A stretch of DNA of 28,192 nucleotides from an uncultured Burkholderiales bacterium (GCA_937927685.1 CALBSC010000100.1:1-28192); one strand, 5' to 3'. Positions 6,183 to 14,884 are shown, counted from the first letter of the stretch. Notes: generated from the sequence alone by a model not told the origin. Numbers and translations: made by a program.

Positions 6183-8774
6183 TCACATCAGTTTCTTGAG
6201 GGCGTACAGCGCATCGAGCGCTTCACGCGGGGTGAGGGCGTCGGGATCAATCTGCGCCAGTGTGGCTTCCAGTCGTGAGGGCTCTGCCGCCACCTCCATG
6301 GGCGGTGGTGCAAACAGGTCCACTTGCTCGCGTTGTGCGTCCGCCTGTGATTCCAGCGACGCCAGCGCATGGCGAGCATGGGTCAGCACCGGTTGCGGCA
6401 TGCCGGCCAGTCGGGCCACCTGGATGCCGTAACTGCGACTCGCTGGTCCGGCTTGCAGTTCGTGCAGGAACACAATGTCCGAGCCTTGCTCACTGGCGCT
6501 CACATGCATGTTGCAAGCGGCGCGGTGCTGGGCCGGAAACGCGGTGAGCTCAAAGTAGTGGGTGGCAAACAGCGTGAAGGCCTGTGTCTTGTCGTGCAGA
6601 TGCGTGGCAATGCCGCTGGCCAGGGCCAGGCCGTCGAAGGTGGAGGTGCCGCGACCGATTTCGTCCATCAGCACCAGGCTGTGCGGGGTGGCGGCATGCA
6701 GGATTTGCGCGGCCTCGGTCATCTCCAGCATGAAGGTCGACTGGGCGTTGGCCAGATCATCGGCCGCACCAATGCGGGTGTGAATGGCATCGATCGGGCC
6801 CAGGCGACACGCGGCGGCGGGCACATGCGAGCCGATGCTGGCCAGCAGCACGATCAGCGCCACCTGGCGCATGTAGGTGGATTTGCCGCCCATGTTGGGG
6901 CCGGTGATGATCTGCATGCGTTGGGTGAGGCCCAACTGGGTGTCATTGGCGATGAACTGGCCACCACTCGCCTCGGCCAGACGGGCCTCGACCACCGGGT
7001 GCCGTCCTCCACGAATCTCGATGCAGGGGGTGCGCACGAATTCGGGCTCACACCAGCGCAAGGTGAGGGAGCGCTCGGACAGGCTGCACAGCACGTCCAG
7101 CGTGGCCAGCGCGCGGGCCATTTTGCCCAGCGCCGGCACAAAGCCTTGCAAGGCGTCCAGCAACTGCTCAAACAACCATTTTTCGCGCGCCAGTGCCCGC
7201 TCTTGCGCCGACAGGGCCTTGTCCTCGAAGGCTTTGAGCTCGGGGGTGATGAAGCGCTCGGCGTTCTTGAGGGTTTGTCGGCGGCGGTAGTCGTCGGGCA
7301 CGCGGTCGAGCTGACCTTGGGTGACCTCGATGTAAAAACCATGCACCTTGTTGAACTGCACCCGCAGGTTGGCAATGCCGGTGCGGGCACGTTCGCGGCC
7401 CTCGAGCTCCAGCAAAAAACCGTCGCAGTTGTTCTGAATGGCGCGCAGTTCGTCGAGCTCCGGGTCAAACCCGTCGGCCATGACGCCGCCGTCGCGCACC
7501 AGGGCGGCGGGTTCGGGGTGCAGGGCCCGTTGCAGCAATTCACCACAGGCGGGTGGAACGATCATGTCCTGACCCAGCGCATGGAGCCAAGGGCTGTCGG
7601 GCAGTGCTTGCTGCAGGTCGGTGGCCCGGGTCAACGACAGGCCCAGTGCCACCAGTTCACGCGGACGCACCTGACGCAGCGCGATGCGGGCCGAGATGCG
7701 CTGCACATCACTCATCCCCTTCAGGGCTTGGCGCAAGGCGGACCAGCGGCCCTGGCCGCCCGGGCCTTGCAAGGCCTGGATGGCGTCGAGCCGTTGCGAT
7801 GCCAGCGCACGGTCACGTGGCGGCTCCAGCAGCCATTGGCGCATGAGGCGGCTGCCCATGCCGGTCATGCAGGTGTCCAGCAGCGAGAGCAGGGTGGGGC
7901 TGTCTTCACCGCGCAGGGTCTGGGTCAGCTCGAGATTGCGGCGCGTGGTGAGGGGCAAGTCGATGAAGCGGTCGTCGCGCTGCACCACCAGGCCTTGCAC
8001 ATGCGTGAGCGGGCGCCCCTGGGTGTGCTCGGCATAGGCCATGAGCGCCGAGGCGGCGGCCTGGGCTTGCGGCAGGTCCTGCGCTTGCCAGGCATCCAGG
8101 TTGGTGGTTTGCAGTTGTTCGAGCAGCTTGCGCAGGCCCAGGGCGGTGTCAAACTGCCAGCTGGGTCGGGCCGTCACGCGGTGGCTGCCAGGCAGATACG
8201 GGTGCGCATGCGTTGGCATCTCCGCACTGCAGAGCAATTCGCTGGGGCTGATGCGGGTGAGCCATTGCGGCAATTCGTCCAGGGCACACTCAGCCAGGTG
8301 GATGTCGCCTTGCGTGACGCTCAGCCAGGCCAGGCCGCAGCCCGCGGCCTTGGCCGCACGCGGGCCGATGTGCACGGCCAGCAGCACGGCTTCTTGCCGT
8401 TCCTGCAGCAGTTCGGCGTCGGTGAGCGTGCCGGGGGTGACCACACGCACCACCTTGCGTTCCACCGGTCCCTTGCCGCTGACCTCACCCACCTGTTCGC
8501 AAATGGCGACCGATTCCCCGAGCTTGATCAGACGAGCGAGGTAACTGTCCACCGAGTGAAACGGCACACCGGCCATCACCACGGGCTGACCGGCCGACTG
8601 GCCGCGCTGTGTCAGCGTGATGTCCAGCAGCCGTGCGGCTTTTTCGGCGTCGTCAAAAAACAGCTCGTAGAAATCCCCCATGCGGTAGAACACCAGCGTG
8701 GAGGGAAAGTCTGCCTTGATGCCCAGGTACTGGGCCATCATGGGGGTGTGCTGAGACAGGTCAGCTGTCGCCAT
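6183..8774 (-). CDS. mutS: DNA mismatch repair protein MutS
   Basis: MutS binds mismatches and small loops as a dimer and recruits MutL to start strand-specific repair. The 863-residue protein is full length. The mismatch-recognition domain has the F-x-E motif in FYRMGDFYELF at residues 29-39 (F34, E36). The ATPase domain has Walker A GPNMGGKST near residue 624 and Walker B DEIGRGTSTFDG near 702, followed by the ATHYFELT signature. The C-terminus includes a SQADAQREQVDLF linker and ends with a tetramerisation-type tail (LTPREALDALYALKKLM). It is downstream of suhB with a 14-base overlap, so the two are probably translationally coupled. The opposite-strand open frames over this gene are codon-bias shadows. 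Confidence 0.98.
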   Translation of the reverse strand: MATADLSQHTPMMAQYLGIKADFPSTLVFYRMGDFYELFFDDAEKAARLLDITLTQRGQSAGQPVVMAGVPFHSVDSYLARLIKLGESVAICEQVGEVSGKGPVERKVVRVVTPGTLTDAELLQERQEAVLLAVHIGPRAAKAAGCGLAWLSVTQGDIHLAECALDELPQWLTRISPSELLCSAEMPTHAHPYLPGSHRVTARPSWQFDTALGLRKLLEQLQTTNLDAWQAQDLPQAQAAASALMAYAEHTQGRPLTHVQGLVVQRDDRFIDLPLTTRRNLELTQTLRGEDSPTLLSLLDTCMTGMGSRLMRQWLLEPPRDRALASQRLDAIQALQGPGGQGRWSALRQALKGMSDVQRISARIALRQVRPRELVALGLSLTRATDLQQALPDSPWLHALGQDMIVPPACGELLQRALHPEPAALVRDGGVMADGFDPELDELRAIQNNCDGFLLELEGRERARTGIANLRVQFNKVHGFYIEVTQGQLDRVPDDYRRRQTLKNAERFITPELKAFEDKALSAQERALAREKWLFEQLLDALQGFVPALGKMARALATLDVLCSLSERSLTLRWCEPEFVRTPCIEIRGGRHPVVEARLAEASGGQFIANDTQLGLTQRMQIITGPNMGGKSTYMRQVALIVLLASIGSHVPAAACRLGPIDAIHTRIGAADDLANAQSTFMLEMTEAAQILHAATPHSLVLMDEIGRGTSTFDGLALASGIATHLHDKTQAFTLFATHYFELTAFPAQHRAACNMHVSASEQGSDIVFLHELQAGPASRSYGIQVARLAGMPQPVLTHARHALASLESQADAQREQVDLFAPPPMEVAAEPSRLEATLAQIDPDALTPREALDALYALKKLM

Positions 8775-9633
8775 GGGTGTCTTCAGCCTTCAAGGTCGGC
8801 CGCGATGCCTTTTCTTGCGCTGTGGCGAACTTCGAATACTTGCGCAGCACGCTCACCATTTGCGCGTAGATGCGCGGGTTGGCGGCCATGCACTCACGCT
8901 GCTCGAGGAAGTCTGACTCGCCGGTGAAGTTCCCGACCAGACCACCCGCTTCGGTCACCAGCAGGCTGCCGGCGGCCATGTCCCAGGGGGAGAGGCCAAT
9001 TTCAAAGAATCCGTCGCTGAATCCCGCAGCCACGTAGGCCAGGTCAAGCGCAGCGGCGCCCGGACGCCGCAAACCGGTGGTGCGCTGCATCATGTCGCCC
9101 ATGAGGCGCAGGTAGGTGTTGAAGTCATCGCCGGGGCGGAACGGAAAGCCGGTGGAGATCAGCGAGTCAGACAGCTGGGTGCGCTTGCTCACGCGCAACC
9201 GTCGGTCATTGAGGTAGGCACCGCGACCGCGGGTGGAGGTGAACAAATCGTTGCGGGTGGGGTCATACACCACCGCCTGCTCGATGCGGCCACGCACCTG
9301 CAGGGCGATGCTCACGCAGTACACCGGAAAGCCATGGATGAAGTTGGTGGTGCCGTCCAGCGGATCGATGATCCAGACGTGGTCGCTGTTGGCATTGCCC
9401 CGGGTGGTGCCCGACTCTTCGGCGCGGATGCCGTGGTCCGGGTAGGCGGTGAGCAGGGTATCGATGATCGCCTCTTCACTGGCGTGGTCCACTTCGGTGA
9501 CGAAGTCGTTGGACAGCTTTTGCGAGACACGCACGGCGGCAACGTCCAGGGCGGCGCGGTTGATGATGGAACCGGCGGCGCGGGCGGCCTTGACGGCCAT
9601 GTTGAGCATCGGGTGGATGGAAGAGGTGGTCAT
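8761..9633 (-). CDS. suhB: Inositol-1-monophosphatase family protein (SuhB-like)
   Basis: Mg-dependent phosphatase of the inositol monophosphatase family; in enterobacteria SuhB also acts with the Nus factors in rRNA transcription antitermination. The metal and catalytic signatures are E72-E73 (AEESG), I-D-P-L-D-G-T-T at 89-96, and WDMAAG at 217-222. The length is 290 residues from the ATG at 9633; an in-frame GTG at 9654 would add seven residues, but the MTTSSIHPMLN start resembles family members better. Neither start has a good Shine-Dalgarno. The tail after about residue 270 (AQEKASRPTLKAEDTHGDS) is hydrophilic and probably disordered. It is divergent from trmJ, an arrangement also known from E. 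coli, and overlaps mutS downstream. Confidence 0.95.
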   Translation of the reverse strand: MTTSSIHPMLNMAVKAARAAGSIINRAALDVAAVRVSQKLSNDFVTEVDHASEEAIIDTLLTAYPDHGIRAEESGTTRGNANSDHVWIIDPLDGTTNFIHGFPVYCVSIALQVRGRIEQAVVYDPTRNDLFTSTRGRGAYLNDRRLRVSKRTQLSDSLISTGFPFRPGDDFNTYLRLMGDMMQRTTGLRRPGAAALDLAYVAAGFSDGFFEIGLSPWDMAAGSLLVTEAGGLVGNFTGESDFLEQRECMAANPRIYAQMVSVLRKYSKFATAQEKASRPTLKAEDTHGDS

Positions 9634-9735
9634 GGATTGTGGCGGACCGCGCACCCCGAGGGGCTGGCCCGAAAGAGCTGAACAAGGGCGCCCGACGATG
9701 CGGACAGCGACAATAGCGATTTTACGCGTTTACCG

Positions 9736-10503
9736 ATGTCGATGCCCATGCCCCGTACCCGCTTCATCCTGATCGAGACCAGCCACGCCGGCAATGTGGG
9801 TGGGGTGGCGCGTGCCATGAAGGTCATGGGCTTTGATGACCTGGTGCTGGTGCGCCCGCGCTGGCCCAATGTGCTGCGCCGCGAGGAGACCATCCAGCGC
9901 GCTAGCGGGGCCCTGGACGTGCTGAACAACGCCCGCATCGTGGAGACCCTGGACGAGGCACTCGAGGGCATGACCCATCTGTGTGCCACGGCCATGGTGG
10001 CACGCGATTTTGGCCCCCCCACGCGCACCCCGCGCCAGCATCTGGCCCCCCTGGCTCACACAGCCCCTGAAGGGGTGGCCTTCCTGTTCGGGTCCGAGCG
10101 GTTTGGCATGAGCAATGACGATGTCTACCGCTGCCATGTGGCGCTGCGCATTCCGACCGACCCGGCCTTCGGGTCGCTCAACCTGGCCAGCGCGGTGCAG
10201 GTCATCGCGTACGAATGGCGCGAGGCTTTGGGGGGATGGGGAGAGGCCGAAGGGTCGGCCTCTGGTGGTGCCCTTGGGGTTCCGGCGGTTGCGTCGTTGG
10301 CCGATGCCCAACAAATCGCGGGTCTGTTGCAGCACTGGGAGCAGTCGCTGACCGAGATCGGGTTTCTGGATCCCGAGGCCCCCAAAAAACTCATGCCGCG
10401 TCTGCAGCAGCTCTTCAACCGGGCCGCCTTGACGCCCGAAGAAGTCCATATCCTGCGTGGTGTTGCGCGTCAGATGACACGGCACCCCGCTGAGAAAGGC
10501 TAG
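9736..10503 (+). CDS. trmJ: tRNA (cytidine/uridine-2'-O)-methyltransferase TrmJ
   Basis: SPOUT-class methyltransferase that uses S-adenosylmethionine to methylate the ribose 2'-O of position 32 in certain tRNAs. The 255-residue protein shows the family motifs in order: ETSHAGNVGGVARAMK at residues 14-29, FLFGSERFGMSN at 116-127 and IPTDPAFGSLNLASAVQ at 139-155, the last two forming the trefoil-knot cofactor site. The C-terminal 80 residues contain the helical extension typical of TrmJ rather than short TrmL-like enzymes. Residues 167-185 (GWGEAEGSASGGALG) are a Gly/Ala-rich linker between domains. Three in-frame ATGs lie at 9736, 9742 and 9748; the choice is uncertain and makes a difference of up to four residues. 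cysE follows after 9 bases. Confidence 0.94.
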   Translation: MSMPMPRTRFILIETSHAGNVGGVARAMKVMGFDDLVLVRPRWPNVLRREETIQRASGALDVLNNARIVETLDEALEGMTHLCATAMVARDFGPPTRTPRQHLAPLAHTAPEGVAFLFGSERFGMSNDDVYRCHVALRIPTDPAFGSLNLASAVQVIAYEWREALGGWGEAEGSASGGALGVPAVASLADAQQIAGLLQHWEQSLTEIGFLDPEAPKKLMPRLQQLFNRAALTPEEVHILRGVARQMTRHPAEKG

Positions 10504-10512
10504 ACTTCGGCC

Positions 10513-11280
10513 ATGTTTGCTCGCCTGCGCTCCGACATTCAATGCATTCTCGACCGGGATCCGGCCGCCCGCTCGCGCTGGGAGGTGCTCACCTGTTATC
10601 CCGGTCTGCATGCCCTGGTGATGCACCGGATGGCGCACCGCTGCTGGAACCTGGGCCTGCACTGGCTCGGGCGTTTCATCTCGCATGTCTCGCGCTGGCT
10701 GACTGGCATTGAAATCCACCCGGCCGCACGCATTGGCGAGCGGGTGTTTTTTGATCACGCCATGGGCGTGGTGGTGGGCGAGACGGCCGAGATTGGCGAC
10801 GGCTGCACGATTTACCAGGGCGTGACCTTGGGCGGCACTTCTCTGTACAAAGGGGCCAAGCGCCATCCGACCCTGGGACGCGATGTGGTGGTCAGCGCGG
10901 GGGCCAAGGTGCTGGGTGGTTTTGTCGTGGGCGATGGCGCCAAGATTGGCAGCAATGCGGTGGTGATCAAGCCCGTGCCCGCGGGTGCGACGGCGGTGGG
11001 CATTCCGGCGCGCATCATCCCGGCCAAGGACGGCGACAGCGCCGATGTCTCGGCCGGTCAGCGCAAGTTCAATGCCTATGGCATCACCGAAGACGATGAC
11101 CCGCTGAGCCAGGCCATGCGCGGCCTGATTGACAACGCCTCCTCACAGGAGCACCAGATTGCCTTGCTGTGGAAGGCGCTGGAGAGTCTGTCGCAGCAGG
11201 GTGGCCAACTGGTGCCCCAAGACGCAGCCAAGCAGGAACAGTTCGAGGCCGACAAGCTGAACCAGCTGGTGGGCAAGTAA
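10513..11280 (+). CDS. cysE: Serine O-acetyltransferase (CysE)
   Basis: Acetylates L-serine with acetyl-CoA to O-acetylserine, the precursor for cysteine synthesis. The 255-residue protein has a short helical N-terminal domain, then a left-handed beta-helix of hexapeptide repeats from about residue 66 to 165. Catalytic and substrate residues expected for the family are visible as D81-H82 in FFDHAMGVVVGETAEIG and H118 in KGAKRHPTLG. The compact N-terminus matches the EpsC/short-CysE type found outside enterobacteria. The hydrophilic C-terminal 80 residues (from about 175) are longer than in minimal enzymes and contain a Gln-rich helical stretch. It lies 9 bases after trmJ and is convergent with mog, with 5 bases between stops. 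Confidence 0.96.
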   Translation: MFARLRSDIQCILDRDPAARSRWEVLTCYPGLHALVMHRMAHRCWNLGLHWLGRFISHVSRWLTGIEIHPAARIGERVFFDHAMGVVVGETAEIGDGCTIYQGVTLGGTSLYKGAKRHPTLGRDVVVSAGAKVLGGFVVGDGAKIGSNAVVIKPVPAGATAVGIPARIIPAKDGDSADVSAGQRKFNAYGITEDDDPLSQAMRGLIDNASSQEHQIALLWKALESLSQQGGQLVPQDAAKQEQFEADKLNQLVGK

Positions 11281-11285
11281 GGCCC

Positions 11286-11909
11286 TCAGCCTTGTCGCGG
11301 CGGGCGAATGGCTGTTTTGGGCCGAAACGCCTTGCAAAATTCGTCGCGCGTTTCCAGGTACGGCCCGCCGATCAGGTCGATGCAATAGGGCACGGCCGCG
11401 AAGATGCCATCCACCACCTTGCCGCCTTGCGCATCCTTCAACCCACCCAGGGTTTCCTGGATCGATTTGGGCTGGCCGGGCAGGTTGATGATCAGGCTGT
11501 GGTCGCGAATCACGGCCACTTGCCGCGAGAGGATGGCCGTGGGCACAAAGCGCAGGCTGATCTGACGCATCTGCTCGCCAAAGCCGGGCATTTCCTTGTG
11601 GGCCACGGCCAGCGTGGCCTCGGGCGTCACATCGCGCAGGGCCGGGCCGGTGCCGCCGGTGGTCAGCACCAGCGAGCATCCTGCGTTGACCAGTTCAATC
11701 AGGGTCTGGCTGATCAGGGCCTGCTCGTCGGCAATCAGGCGGGACTCCCACTCGATGGGGTTCAGCAGCGCTTGACCCAACCAGTCACGCAAGGCGGGCA
11801 GGCCCTTGTCTTCGTACACCCCGGTGGAGGCGCGGTCGCTGATGGACACGATGCCAATGCGCACACGGTCGCAACGTGGATCGGATTCGAAAAGGGTGTC
11901 ATGAGGCAT
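11286..11909 (-). CDS. mog: Molybdopterin adenylyltransferase (Mog)
   Basis: Adenylates molybdopterin, activating it for molybdate insertion by MoeA during molybdenum cofactor synthesis. The 207-residue protein has the MoaB/Mog fold signatures: IGIVSISDRASTGVYEDKG near residues 18-36, VLTTGGTGPALRDVTPEAT at 81-99 and INLPGQPKSI at 141-150. The length and the N-terminal ISDRASxGxYxD pattern favour Mog over the shorter MoaB, although both belong to one family. An N-terminal extension of about 12 residues precedes the fold. It begins 3 bases after the darP stop on the same strand, so the two are likely co-transcribed. No other molybdenum-cofactor gene is in the window. Confidence 0.93.
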   Translation of the reverse strand: MPHDTLFESDPRCDRVRIGIVSISDRASTGVYEDKGLPALRDWLGQALLNPIEWESRLIADEQALISQTLIELVNAGCSLVLTTGGTGPALRDVTPEATLAVAHKEMPGFGEQMRQISLRFVPTAILSRQVAVIRDHSLIINLPGQPKSIQETLGGLKDAQGGKVVDGIFAAVPYCIDLIGGPYLETRDEFCKAFRPKTAIRPPRQG

Positions 11910-11912
11910 GGG

Positions 11913-12566
11913 TCATTCCTCCGCGGTGGGGTCCTCGTCCTCGGCCTGGTTGAGCTGAGCACGGATCAGCTGAAACAGTTCGCGGTAGGCGCGCCCATGC
12001 CGCGGGGCCAGGCCTTGCGACACTTCAGCGGCCGAGGGCTGGCCGTCCTTGCGGGCCTGCCGGACCAGAGCGCGCAACTGCTGGCTGTCGGTGCCCGGAT
12101 ACGCACTCAGCCAGTCGGCAACGGCCTCGTCAGCGGCCATGAACCGATCGCGCCAATGTTCGGCCAGGTGCAACGCCTTCGTCTCACGCGCGCTGCCCTG
12201 ATGCTGCTCGGTGATGGCGGTGCGAATGGCCTCGACGTCCTCGGGCTCGAGTTTGCGCATCAGCTTGCCCACGTACTGCACCTGCCGGCGTCGGCCTTCG
12301 AAGTTGGTGATGCGGCGGGTTTCGGCCAGGGCTTGCAGCAAGGCGTCATCCACATGCCCCTGGTCGAGCAGGCGCTGGGTCAGGTCGGCGCGCAGGCCCA
12401 GCATGGCTTCGCCCAGGTCCTGACGTTCGGCGCTCTCGCGCTTGAGGTCGGTCTTGCTGGCGCTGTCCGTGCCCTTGAGCTCGCGTTTGAGTTCCAGGTC
12501 GAGTTCGCTGCCCAGGGCAACGAACTGACCGCGCACAAAATAGCCTTTGGTGGGTTTACGGGACAT
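11913..12566 (-). CDS. darP: Ribosome biogenesis factor DarP (YjgA, DUF615)
   Basis: Small helical protein of the YjgA family, in E. coli a factor associated with late 50S ribosomal subunit assembly. The 217-residue protein from the ATG at 12566 (MSRKPTKGYFVRG) is charged and almost wholly helical, with family stretches such as KRESAERQDLGEAMLGL, ETRRITNFEGRRRQVQYVGKLMRKL and a C-terminal AEHWRDRFMA segment. The frame is open 17 codons further upstream, but that extension is low in family character. It is divergent from tldE, the same neighbour it has in E. coli, with 67 bases between start codons. The C-terminus is acidic (NQAEDEDPTAEE). Confidence 0.93.
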   Translation of the reverse strand: MSRKPTKGYFVRGQFVALGSELDLELKRELKGTDSASKTDLKRESAERQDLGEAMLGLRADLTQRLLDQGHVDDALLQALAETRRITNFEGRRRQVQYVGKLMRKLEPEDVEAIRTAITEQHQGSARETKALHLAEHWRDRFMAADEAVADWLSAYPGTDSQQLRALVRQARKDGQPSAAEVSQGLAPRHGRAYRELFQLIRAQLNQAEDEDPTAEE

Positions 12567-12618
12567 GAGCGGGTTGGGGGTAATGGCCGGCGACGTCAGG
12601 GTGTGTCGTCTCGGCAAG

Positions 12619-12624
12619 TATCAT
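12619..12624 (+). promoter_or_regulatory. -10-like hexamer before tldE
   Basis: TATCAT (5 of 6 to consensus) ends 9 bases before the tldE ATG, and there is no Shine-Dalgarno in the gap. The -35 position is poor. It is a possible promoter giving a very short or absent leader. Confidence 0.3.
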
Positions 12625-12633
12625 AGCCGCCAG

Positions 12634-14040
12634 ATGAAGAAGACTGCCCACCCCTCTCGCGCGGCCCGCGTGGCACGCCCCTCGGACCAGCCCCAGGAGG
12701 GCTTCGCCTACAGCCGTGCCCAGTTTCAGGGGCTGGTGGAGCAGGCGCTGGCGCATGCCCGCCGGCTCGGGGCCACCGATGCCGGTGCCGAAGCCTCCGA
12801 GGGCTGCGGCCTGAGTGTGTCGGTGCGCAAGGGCGCCTTGGAAACCGTGGAGCGCAACCGCGACAAGTCGCTGGGTGTCACGGTGTACCTGGGGCAGCGC
12901 CGCGGCAATGCGAGCACCTCGGATTTCTCACAGGCGGCCATCGAGCGAACGGTGCAGGCAGCCTATGACATTGCACGCTTCACGGCCGAAGACCCGGCTG
13001 CGGGTTTGCCGGATGCGCAGGACATTGCACAGCACCACCCCGACCTGGACCTGTTCCACCCCTGGAGCGTCACCAGCGAGCAGGCTGCCGAGTTGGCGCT
13101 GCGTTGCGAGGCGGCTGCGTTTGACACGGATGCGCGCATTCGCAACAGCGAGGGCGCCGGCGTGTCGGCGCAGCAAAGCCATTTCTTCAGTGCCCACACC
13201 CGCGGTTTTGCAGGCGGCTATGCCAGCTCGCGCCACAGCCTGTCGGTGGCGCCGATCGCGGGCGAGGGCGACGACATGCAGCGCGATGCCTGGTACACCT
13301 CCATGCGGTCGGCCGATGAAATGGCCTTGCCCGAAGACGTGGGCCGCTATGCGGCCGAGCGCGCACTCAGCCGTTTGAATGCCCGCAAGATTCCCACCAC
13401 CGAATGCCCGGTGCTGTTTGAGTCCACGCTGGCTGCTGGTTTGTTGGGCCACTTTGTGCAAGCCGTGAGTGGCGGGTCGCTGTATCGCAAGAGCAGTTTT
13501 CTGGTGGACTCGCTGGGCAAGCCCGTGTGGGCCAAGCACATCGACATCGACGAAGATCCGTTCGTGGTGCGTGGCAAGGGCAGTGCACCGTTTGACGATG
13601 AAGGCGTGGTGACCCGTGCGCGCTCGGTGGTGGAGGATGGCCGTGTGCAGGGCTACTTCCTGGGCAGCTACTCGGCGCGCAAACTGGGGATGGCCACCAC
13701 CGGCAATGCCGGGGGGTCGCACAACCTGGTGCTGCGCTCACGTCACACGAAGGCCGGCGACGATTTGAACGAGATGCTGCGCAAACTCGGCACCGGCCTC
13801 TTTGTCATCGAGTTGATGGGGCAGGGCGTGAACTACGTGACCGGTGACTACTCGCGCGGCGCGAGTGGTTTCTGGGTGGAGAACGGCGAGATCGCTTTCC
13901 CTGTGCACGAGATCACCATTGCGGGCAGCCTGCCGCGCATGTTCAAGGGCGTGCAGGCCGTCGGGGCCGACACCTACAACTACGGCGCCAAGACCGTGGG
14001 CTCGATGCTGATCGACCGCATGAAGGTGGCCGGGGCCTGA
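12634..14040 (+). CDS. pmbA: Metalloprotease TldE/PmbA
   Basis: Non-catalytic partner of TldD in the TldD/TldE zinc metalloprotease, known for processing microcin B17 and degrading the CcdA antitoxin in E. coli. The 468-residue protein from the ATG at 12634 has the family features: an N-terminal domain with RKGALETVERNRDKSLGVTVYLG near residues 90-112, and a C-terminal domain with TTGNAGGSHNLVLR and GQGVNYVTGDYSRGASGFWVENGEI. The zinc-binding HExxxH helix of TldD is not present, as expected for the E subunit. The first 25 or so residues are basic and variable. A frame extension upstream to 12547 overlaps darP and is not supported. tldD is not in this window. Confidence 0.95.
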   Translation: MKKTAHPSRAARVARPSDQPQEGFAYSRAQFQGLVEQALAHARRLGATDAGAEASEGCGLSVSVRKGALETVERNRDKSLGVTVYLGQRRGNASTSDFSQAAIERTVQAAYDIARFTAEDPAAGLPDAQDIAQHHPDLDLFHPWSVTSEQAAELALRCEAAAFDTDARIRNSEGAGVSAQQSHFFSAHTRGFAGGYASSRHSLSVAPIAGEGDDMQRDAWYTSMRSADEMALPEDVGRYAAERALSRLNARKIPTTECPVLFESTLAAGLLGHFVQAVSGGSLYRKSSFLVDSLGKPVWAKHIDIDEDPFVVRGKGSAPFDDEGVVTRARSVVEDGRVQGYFLGSYSARKLGMATTGNAGGSHNLVLRSRHTKAGDDLNEMLRKLGTGLFVIELMGQGVNYVTGDYSRGASGFWVENGEIAFPVHEITIAGSLPRMFKGVQAVGADTYNYGAKTVGSMLIDRMKVAGA

Positions 14041-14060
14041 GTCGACCGCTGAAGGTCGAC
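14041..14060. terminator. Hairpin between convergent tldE and yqeY
   Basis: GTCGACC (14041-14047) and GGTCGAC (14054-14060) are perfect 7-base arms with a 6-base loop, starting at the base after the tldE TGA. There is no T-tract on either side. Its position directly after a stop codon in a convergent gap suggests transcript ending or 3'-end protection. Confidence 0.4.
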
Positions 14061-14077
14061 GTCAGACGCTTCTGCCC

Positions 14078-14524
14078 TCAGCCCGCCAGCGCGGCCTTGA
14101 CGGCGGCGCTCACCAGGCCCATGTCGGCCTTGCCCGCCAGTTGCGCCTTGACGGCGCCCATCACCTTGCCCATGTCGCCCGGGCCCGTGGCGCCGACCGA
14201 GGCCACGATGGCTTTCACCGCCGCTTGGATTTCCTCGGCGCTCAGACGCTGGGGCAGGTAGACCTCCAGCACGGCAATTTCAGCCTGTTCGATGTCGGCC
14301 AGGTCTTGTCGGGCGGCCTGCACATAGGCGGCCACCGAATCTTTGCGTTGCTTGATCAGTTTGTCCACGATGGCGATCACCGCGGCGTCGTCCAGCGTCA
14401 CGCGCTCATCGACTTCCTTTTGCTTCATTGCCGCCTGCAGCAGGCGGATGGTGCCCAGGCGTGCCGTGTCCTTGGCGCGCATGGCGTTTTTCATGTCGTC
14501 GGTGATGCGTTCTTTGAGTGTCAT
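14078..14524 (-). CDS. yqeY: GatB/YqeY domain protein
   Basis: Member of the YqeY family, related to the tail domain of GatB of the tRNA-dependent amidotransferase; the stand-alone protein has no settled biochemical role. The 148-residue protein starts at MTLKERITDDMKNAMRAKD and is helical and Ala/Lys-rich throughout. Family stretches visible are LGTIRLLQAAMKQKEVDER near residues 23-41, YLPQRLSAEEI near 93-103, and a C-terminal PGDMGKVMGAVKAQLAGKADMGLVSAAVK region in pieces. The open frame extends eight codons upstream, but MTLKERI is the usual start. It follows rpsU on the same strand, with a terminator-like structure between them. In many Burkholderiales dnaG and rpoD follow (as I recall); here the convergent tldE follows instead. 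Confidence 0.94.
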   Translation of the reverse strand: MTLKERITDDMKNAMRAKDTARLGTIRLLQAAMKQKEVDERVTLDDAAVIAIVDKLIKQRKDSVAAYVQAARQDLADIEQAEIAVLEVYLPQRLSAEEIQAAVKAIVASVGATGPGDMGKVMGAVKAQLAGKADMGLVSAAVKAALAG

Positions 14525-14539
14525 GGGAAGGTCCAGTCC

Positions 14540-14572
14540 AAAAAACAAGGGCCCGCGCGGGAGAACCCGGGC
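14540..14572 (-). terminator. Intrinsic terminator/attenuator between rpsU and yqeY
   Basis: Read on the minus strand, GCCCGGG, the loop TTCT, then CCC, a GCGC bulge and GGGC form a 7-base-pair GC stem (plus 14551-14572). It is followed by CCTTG and a run of six T (plus 14540-14545). The structure ends 15 bases before the yqeY ATG. It resembles the known terminator between rpsU and dnaG in E. coli, which lets the ribosomal protein be made in excess of the downstream gene. Confidence 0.6.
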
Positions 14573-14597
14573 GAGCCTGTGGTCGAAGCCGTGGAGA

Positions 14598-14810
14598 TCA
14601 GTACAGCTTTTTGGGGAGCTGCATGCTGCGAACGCGCTTGTAATGGCGCTTCACAGCGGCGGCCTTTTTACGCTTGCGCTCGGCGGTGGGCTTCTCGTAG
14701 AACTCGCGGGCACGCAGGTCGGTGAGCAGGCCCAGTTTCTCGATGGTACGCTTGAAGCGACGCAGAGCAACGTCGAAAGGCTCGTTTTCTTTAACGCGGA
14801 TGGTGGTCAT
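14598..14810 (-). CDS. rpsU: 30S ribosomal protein S21
   Basis: S21 is a small basic protein of the 30S subunit that contacts the 3' end of 16S rRNA and helps mRNA binding. The 70-residue sequence starts [21 protein letters not shown] in pieces and has the family [14 protein letters not shown] core, a [18 protein letters not shown] segment and a Lys/Arg-rich tail ([16 protein letters not shown]). This is a complete, standard-length S21. Promoter-like hexamers lie 124 bases upstream, over the end of the flavoprotein gene, and the leader contains an inverted repeat. yqeY follows after a terminator-like hairpin. Confidence 0.98.
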
Positions 14811-14884
14811 TGACGAATCGTGAATGAGTGTGCGAGCGGGTGGTGCATCAGAAGATCGGGCTGCTGCAGCCTGCGCGCGGTGGT

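Noticed and set aside
6369..8927. A plus-strand open frame of 852 codons antisense to mutS
   Set aside because: mutS is certain from its motifs, and the antisense product is His/Gly/Gln-rich low-complexity sequence expected from GC-rich codon use.
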